Origin: Branchiostoma floridae
Taxonomy: Eukaryota; Chordata; Leptocardii; Amphioxiformes; Branchiostomatidae
Assembly: GCF_000003815.2 (NCBI RefSeq)
Contig: NC_049981.1
Span: 11,696,964-11,760,963 of the forward strand
Length of the DNA: 64,000 nt
Direction: 5' to 3'
The notes beneath the pieces were generated by a model that saw only the letters and a program-made list of their open reading frames with translations, did not search any database and was not told where the DNA came from. Numbering within the stretch: the first letter of the stretch is position 1; the number at the start of each line of letters is the position of its first letter. The translations under genes were made by a program, and so were the position numbers. This document shows positions 58,132-64,000 of the stretch, piece after piece.

Positions 58132-58929
58132 GCAGTGTAAAGGATGTGGTTCAAGCACGACAGAGTTTCTATCCCCCCTCACCAGTGACAGATAGCTGCT
58201 GTGTGCAGTAGAACCATGCAGTATTGCCCTGAGGACAGTCACTGAAGCTTTGACTAGGGAAATAACACTGTTTGTGTACACAGTAATTTGTTATACAGCA
58301 AATTACCACCTGATGAAACTATTGACAACAAGCCACACAAGTTGTGTCAACTGAGTTGCTGTGATAGAATGATGGCAAGACGTTTAACAAGCACATTGAC
58401 ATGTGTTTGTGGTTTAAATAAAGTCAAGGTCAAAGCATAGGATATTGCTGCTTAAGGAATATCTTGAAGATCCAAAAAAAAAATAACTGGATACACAGGA
58501 ACCATACAATAATAATGTTACAGTACTTGTCTACTAACACTATCTATCAATTAAGATGAATCTAACAAATTGGGAATTCGCGAAGAACAATAATTTTCAT
58601 TACAATACTGAAACAATCATAACAAGTGACCTCCATTTCTAATCTATCACATACTTTTACAATGCTACAGTCATTGGCTAACAGATAATAACTAAATATG
58701 GTAATCTAATAGATGCTGTAGATCATCTGTACATGGACGACTTCAATATTTTTGACCAAAGTGACCTCTGTAACAAATGCTAATGATAGCTGCTTTTCTG
58801 ATCAATGTACAAACAATTCAATAAGCTGCCTGAGCATATATGCTATCTAAACTTCAGGTGGATCATGAGGGGGGTCTAAACGATTGAAACCCACAGACCC
58901 CCATCAGGCATAAAGAAGTATATTGCTGG

Positions 58930-59029
58930 NNNNNNNNNNNNNNNNNNNNNNNNNNNNNNNNNNNNNNNNNNNNNNNNNNNNNNNNNNNNNNNNNNNNNNN
59001 NNNNNNNNNNNNNNNNNNNNNNNNNNNNN
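58930..59029. other. Assembly gap (100 N)
   Basis: Exactly 100 N, a placeholder of unknown length in the coronin 3' region. Confidence 0.99.
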
Positions 59030-59050
59030 ACTGTAGCATCCCACTAGATC

Positions 59051-59310
59051 TATCATGTGTAGACTGCATGACTGTCATGTGTGAGTCACATGTTAATCAC
59101 ATGTAAATCACATGGTTATCGTGTGTGTCACATGCTCAACATGCCAGGTTTTTGCATAGAACAGGTGTCTATACTTGAGGTAACGATGACCAGCCTCCCA
59201 TACATAGAGGAAACTTTGGTGTAGGTTCATCTATCATGAGAATTGACCACATCTTTATAATGTGTTGATCACATGTCCGCCATGTGATGATCACATGTTC
59301 TTTGACTCTG
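59051..59310. repeat. Cluster of TCACATG/CATGTG motifs
   Basis: About nine CACATG or CATGTG hexamers in 260 bases, several inside a degenerate repeat ATCACATGTAA. They lie next to the assembly gap and in the predicted coronin 3' UTR. Confidence 0.65.
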
Positions 59311-59437
59311 CCTAATGCTGTGCTGTTTCAGCAAATTATGTACTATTCTGCTGCTGGCATATTAATTACAATTAGGTGTTTGCACATTTGTGATATGATC
59401 ATTCATTAAAAATCTGCAATTAATTCTGATTTAACAG

Positions 59438-62400
59438 TCAAATCTCCATGCTTTCTTCTCTGTCACGATTGTCTGGAGATTCTCTTTTTTTGTAGTTTTG
59501 TAGTTCTAGTTCAAGCTGACGTATTCGGACGTCACGTGACTTCAGCTCCTCTCGAAGGTTGCGAATTTCCCCTTCCTGTCGAAATACCATGCTGCGCAGC
59601 TGGAGGAAAAATAGACAAGTTTGGTTAGTCTATGGTGCTCGAATTTACCATTTTATAACTCACACTTACTATCGTTTGTTGGTTGTGACCAAGAATGACA
59701 GTGCGATCCAAAGTATTGGTTACTGGTACTAACTGAAATAAAGTACAAGGCCTTGCTATTGTTATCAAGGCTGTTCAATGTAAGAAGTACTGTAAATGCC
59801 TTTAAGTTTGCGGTGATTTATTTTTGCAGTGGTTTCAAGTTTGTGATCGCACTATAGTCACATACTGTACAGTTTACAATTTAACAATTTTTAAAGACTG
59901 GTTTTAAGTTCTCAGTGTGGTAGTCACCACTGCAAAATTTGAAGGACCTGATGCACTGTGACATTACTTTCATTTACCTCATTTTCTGTTTTTGGACTTC
60001 TTAGGTTATCTGCAGGGTCCATCCCGTCATGGCCGTTGGTGATGGTAGGTTTCGTGGTAGGCACGTTCAGGTGAAGTTTGGGAGTGTAGCTGGGGCTGTA
60101 GTGTCCCCGTAATGACATCAGGACCGGTGGTCTGTTGTACCCACTCAGCCACTCCTCCGCCGACAGGGAGGGCCGACACCCGGGCGTGTCCGGGTAGATG
60201 TCCTCCTGGAACTGCTCAGACTGTGGGAGGGAAAGGTAAGAAAAGAGATATACCACATATCACATGACATTTTTTTCAAGATGTCAATCCAATACTTACT
60301 ATAATTTTGGTCCATTCACATTCAGATGGACAGGTAATGTTGATAGGATCTTAACCATGTTTGAGGTGTGGCTCTCCAAAAACCTGGGACTTCTGACATA
60401 ACGTTCCCTCCAAGAAGATGTCCTGACCAAAGCTAGTTGCTCATTTTCACCTAAGTTGAGTGAGGAAAAAGGTGTTTCATGCCTTTCCCAAGGGCACAAC
60501 ACTGAGACTTGCCAGGGGTTGAACCCAGAACCGTATTAAGAGATTCTAATTCAACCGCCCTAAACACAAGGTCATGTTGTCATCTCACAAAGGGTCACAA
60601 GGAAGATACCATTATAGATTTTTTGAGGCCATAGGGACAGGGGGCTGTTATCCTGTGTCTTGCAGACAATATGGGAATGCATAGCCTCCCCATCCCATAT
60701 ATATTCACCTTTTTTGCCTACCCTGGATTAAAGCCAGATAACCATTTACACTTTGAAGGAGTAAGAATAATCATCATCAAGCTAGGAAAGGAACTTGTAA
60801 TCTCTTGATTCAGTGTGCACTAGACTGACTACTCTTTAATTGTGCATAGCTCAAACAACCTATATAAATTAGGTTGTTGCCTTTCAAAACTTGTACTCAC
60901 CAGATCTAAGAGGAGAAATGGAATGCATTTGTCAACAGATTAAAAGATGCAAGTACTCACCCTTCTTGGGACTATCATACTGACAGGTTCACACAGGCCT
61001 CTCGCTGAGTGGAGTTTGTAGAATCTGAAGATCTCGCAGCGTTTGGTGTTGAGCCCCCGTTTTGGCATGAACCCCAAACCACGCTGGGGGAAGGAGGACT
61101 TGTACTCTGCTAGGTCGTAGAAGTATGGCTTCTCTGTCACTATCTCGTAATATCTGATGTTACCATCGCCCTGGAAGGAGATTGTGTAAAAATGTTGCAA
61201 CGGGTCAAAATAAAAACAGAGGGATGGGAGAAAACTTCAGTCTGGCTATACTCATCCTAAAACTGTTCGAACAAAGGTGCAACTTATCTTCACCTTTTGT
61301 TCACATTCTAGTTTAGCTGAATTTTTTCATATCTTAGAACCAACAAATCAAACTGGTCTTGAACAAGGGAATATATTCTTCCTTTAATTTCACCAGAGGC
61401 TATGAACTCATAAACACTGGACACTACGAATTAGGAATTGAAAAATCTGATTGCTCTAAGACCTCGCTAAATATAAGCCTGACAAAAAAATTATCAAAAA
61501 AAAATCTTCCCTGGAAAGATAAAGACAAGAATACATTTAAAGCGTCATACTTTTCTTTCTCAATTTCACAGTTTCACAGCCGCCGGTGAAACTCCAAAAC
61601 CATAACACTGTCAACTGATGGCATTTCAGCACCAAGGACAAGGAGAGTTTGTAAATGATAAAAACATTTCTTTACGGTTAGCAACAAGCTGGCATACAGG
61701 AATGAAGTGAAATTACAAATTCCTAATATGATAGATGTATTTCCAATTTCAAAGTGACTGATTTTAACCAAAAAAAATTCACCGTGACCAGGACAAAACA
61801 ATTTGATTCACAACAATCTTCACGTAAAGATAGAGGAGAAAAGTATATATGCTGTAAAAGTTTTGTCATATTTCACAGCTGCATTAGCACAGAATCTCAT
61901 ACCTTTCCAGCGATAAACAGCATGTGTGTGTCACTGTCGTAGAAAGGGAACATTGTTCCAGAGGCGGTGTCTAGATCCGCATGGGCTAGGGGTCGCGAAA
62001 GGTCATCCTGTAAGAAACATTATGACAGAAGGTCACAACAGTGCTAATACATTTGATGAAAATTCTTGTGAAAAGGACAATAAATAAGAAAAATAAACAA
62101 AGACAATAAATATGGGGTAACAAATCAAAGAGGACACAAGGGCATTTTAGAAGTAACCCCATTTATATGATACCAAGAACATAAATACGATTTTCAACAT
62201 TTAATCTTTTTCTTGTTTCTTGCCTCCTAGATTTCATTTGCATTTTCCTTGATCAGCCATGAAATAGGCATCGCAAAAATATCACCTGGGTAGATTTTAG
62301 TTTACAGACTACATCTTACTGACTACAAGATCCAAATAAAGAGATATACATATAACGTTAGTACACATGTAGTAGAAGTGTTATAAAGAAGTTCTGCCAT

Positions 62401-63338
62401 ACAAAATTTAGATTTCAAAAAGATGCAACACAACCTTCAAGGATATTTCTTGTTTTCCTCAACGAGTTTGAAAGAAATGATAGTAACATGAAGAGGCATG
62501 GTTTGACAGCTGCATACCATTTCCCATATGCGGAACTCCCTCTTGCTCAGCTTGTTGAACCCTGTAGTCAGGAGTCTCTTGGATGTTCCCAGGAACAGAA
62601 CCTTGGAGGCCTTCAGCCCCGTGTGACACTGACCTTCCTAAGTGCAAATATACAGGCAGAACAAATATTAGCTACAGTTTATAATGTGATAATAGTACTA
62701 TGTAGAAGTAGAAACTCTTCTAATACCCAAGGCATGATCTTGTCTAATCATCTATAGAATTCCATTAATTGGTGACTGAGCTAGCATGTACAGCAGGGTT
62801 GTATCCATTACCCTTCCTTCCGTCCTTTGACGGAATTTGCAGCTGGGGAAGGAAGAAAAATGTTCCCATTCCATCCTCTGTGACGGACAAAAATTGATAT
62901 GAAAGATGTAAAACATACTGTCTCCCTTGTGTAATTTTTCACCAAAACAGATGTCGTTGAACAGCTTAGTCTACCAGCAACATTTACACCTCAAAATGTA
63001 GGAAATAGCATTTTAGATGGTCTAGATTTCAAAATTTTCCATGGGAGCATGCCTTAGGATTGTCGCGCCCTGGGCGCTGGATAGAATTCAAAATAAAGGG
63101 GTCTGAAAATGATTTCAGACTGGCTACAACCCTGATTTACAGTATCATCTTTTCCATGTGGACTATAACTGACCCTTGTGACGCTGCCTGTTCTGGGGTC
63201 GATGACCCTTAACCTCCTGTCCTTACAGGTGGTGGCCAGCAGGCTGCCGTCCGTGTTGAACGCCATGGAGTAGATGGTGTCTGTGTGGCACGTGATGATC
63301 GTCACCGCCTGCCCCGTGTTCACGTTCCACACAAGGAT
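59438..63338 (-). CDS. CORO2-like: Coronin-2 family actin-binding WD40 protein, last six exons (5' end outside)
   Basis: Exons on minus: 63338-63174, 62637-62518, 62007-61903, 61170-60961, 60220-59978 and 59599-59438 (TGA 59440-59438). They give 334 residues. Every exon is a multiple of three and every intron is phase 0. The start and about the first 190 residues lie to the right of the window. Seen here: WD40 blades (ILVWNVNTGQAV, FNTDGSLLATTCKDRRLRVI, KVLFLGTSKRLLTTGFNK, TMFPFYDSDTHMLFIAGKGD, GNIRYYEI), the coronin signature region (RGLGFMPKRGLNTKRCEIFR, EPVSMIVPRR, EDIYPDTPG), a linker, and a C-terminal coiled coil (RQEGEIRNLREELKSRDVRI). The IRYYEI, MIVPRR and IRQLELEL stretches fit CORO2A/2B better than CORO1. 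Coronins bind F-actin and Arp2/3; the coiled coil mediates oligomerisation. Confidence 0.95.
59790..59935. repeat. Partial MITE of the CTGTAAATGC family
   Basis: Begins TACTGTAAATGCCTTTAAGT with internal AGTTTGCGGTGATTT and an inverted CACCACTGCAAAATTT; it lies in a coronin intron and resembles 34007-34204 but lacks a clear right end. Confidence 0.45.
60440..60565 (-). repeat. tRNA-derived SINE, inverted
   Basis: On the minus strand: B-box GGGTTCAACCCC, then GTGCCCTTGGGAAAGGCAT and TTTCCTCACTCAACTTAGGT. The tail is shared with SINEs at 27220 and 34360. Confidence 0.7.
61616..61640. repeat. Dispersed short repeat with the minisatellite core
   Basis: TGATGGCATTTCAGCACCAA followed by GGACA. 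Further copies lie at 63615-63636 and 63953-63973 (coronin introns), with the core alone at 20388-20402 and 24181-24196 (kinase introns). Its reverse complement contains the minisatellite core TGTCCTTGGTGCTGAA. Confidence 0.8.
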
Positions 63339-64000
63339 CTGGCCAGTAAAACAAAGTTACTACATGTTTTTATCAATCATTAAAACCCGTTAACATAGTA
63401 CAGATACACCTATCAGTAGTGACCCAAACACACAAACATTGCTGAGGCACATCTTGAAAATAGATCAGAATTGGTGTTTCTTTGAAGGGAAAATTATTGT
63501 TTTTCCAACGTTTTCACATGAAAATGGGTACTGGAAAAATGATCCATTATAGAGGTGGTTACTAGTACAGGTTTAACTGTAGTTCTTGACTACAAAAATA
63601 AATATTGGTTATCTGATGGCATTTCAGCACCAAGGAAATAGTAAGGTTTCAAATGGGAGAAATTTTCCTGTTTCCAACTGTAAGCAAAGGACTACTATGT
63701 CATAATAATGATCATATTTTTTTGAATTTGGCAAAATAAGAATGACTTTCTAATGAATAATTGTCAAATATCACTACAAAAAACAGGTTATGGCTCAAAG
63801 ATAAAATGTACAACAAGTATGTAGAGGAAAGCACACTCTTTTTGTGCATTTAAAACTTTCTTGTACATTCAGCAACATGTAACACAAACAAGACCTAACT
63901 TCAGCAGATTTGCCGAATTCTAAAGGTCTAGAGTTCAGTAAGCTTTGATTTAATGGCATTTCAGCACCAAGGAAAGTAAATTCAGCATGAAAGCTGTCAA

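Larger units (their letters stand above)
56900..59437 (-). other. 3' UTR/flank of the coronin-2 gene
   Basis: Non-coding and AT-rich. No AATAAA on the minus strand was found close to the stop; the gap at 58930-59029 may hide it. Confidence 0.4.

Overview
The window is eukaryotic nuclear DNA from an animal. It holds five multi-exon protein genes with consensus GT/AG introns, long AT-rich introns and 3' ends, and dense non-coding repeats (tRNA-derived SINEs, MITE-like inverted repeats, a minisatellite). There are also two 100-base runs of N, which are scaffold gaps of arbitrary size. The gene set (caytaxin/BNIP2 family, a MAP3K8/MAP3K14-type kinase, HDDC3, ANP32, coronin-2) is bilaterian, and the intron-rich, MITE-rich layout suggests an invertebrate deuterostome. 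A lancelet (Branchiostoma) is my best guess; it is an inference, not something a single base proves.

Layout, left to right. (1) 275-10421, plus strand: the 3' eight coding exons of a caytaxin/BNIP2-family gene, including a 39-base exon that adds a second tryptophan-acidic motif. One intron carries a 37-bp minisatellite of about 1 kb. (2) 10422-18099: the 3' ends of two convergent genes, with a large diverged inverted repeat (about 14.5-16.85 kb) and a CTCF-like motif between them. (3) 18100-26804, minus strand: a complete 1120-residue MAP3K8/MAP3K14-like kinase in nine coding exons, with an acidic N-terminal region and six 24-residue repeats at the C-terminal end. A roughly 2-kb transposon-like block sits in the intron that interrupts the kinase domain. 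(4) 27.7-31.1 kb: the upstream regions of the kinase and of HDDC3 (head-to-head genes) and a MITE with a perfect 9-bp target duplication. (5) 31133-33448, plus strand: complete HDDC3 (MESH1), three exons, with nested transposons in intron 2. (6) 33449-38121: repeats. (7) 38122-47423, minus strand: complete ANP32, eight coding exons. (8) 47.4-54.9 kb: upstream DNA with repeats and a second GC-rich promoter-like patch at about 54.4-54.8 kb. (9) 54.9-59.4 kb: a third copy of the large repeat and the 3' region of the next gene, with a gap. (10) 59438-63338, minus strand: the last six coding exons of a coronin-2 family gene, whose 5' part lies beyond the right edge.

The five genes are not a functional unit. 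They act respectively in kinesin-linked transport, MAP kinase signalling, nucleotide hydrolysis, nuclear chaperone/phosphatase-inhibitor work and actin control. All five coding reconstructions keep frame across every junction, and every conserved catalytic residue checked is present. The remaining DNA is dominated by repeats, several of which are shared between distant parts of the window.
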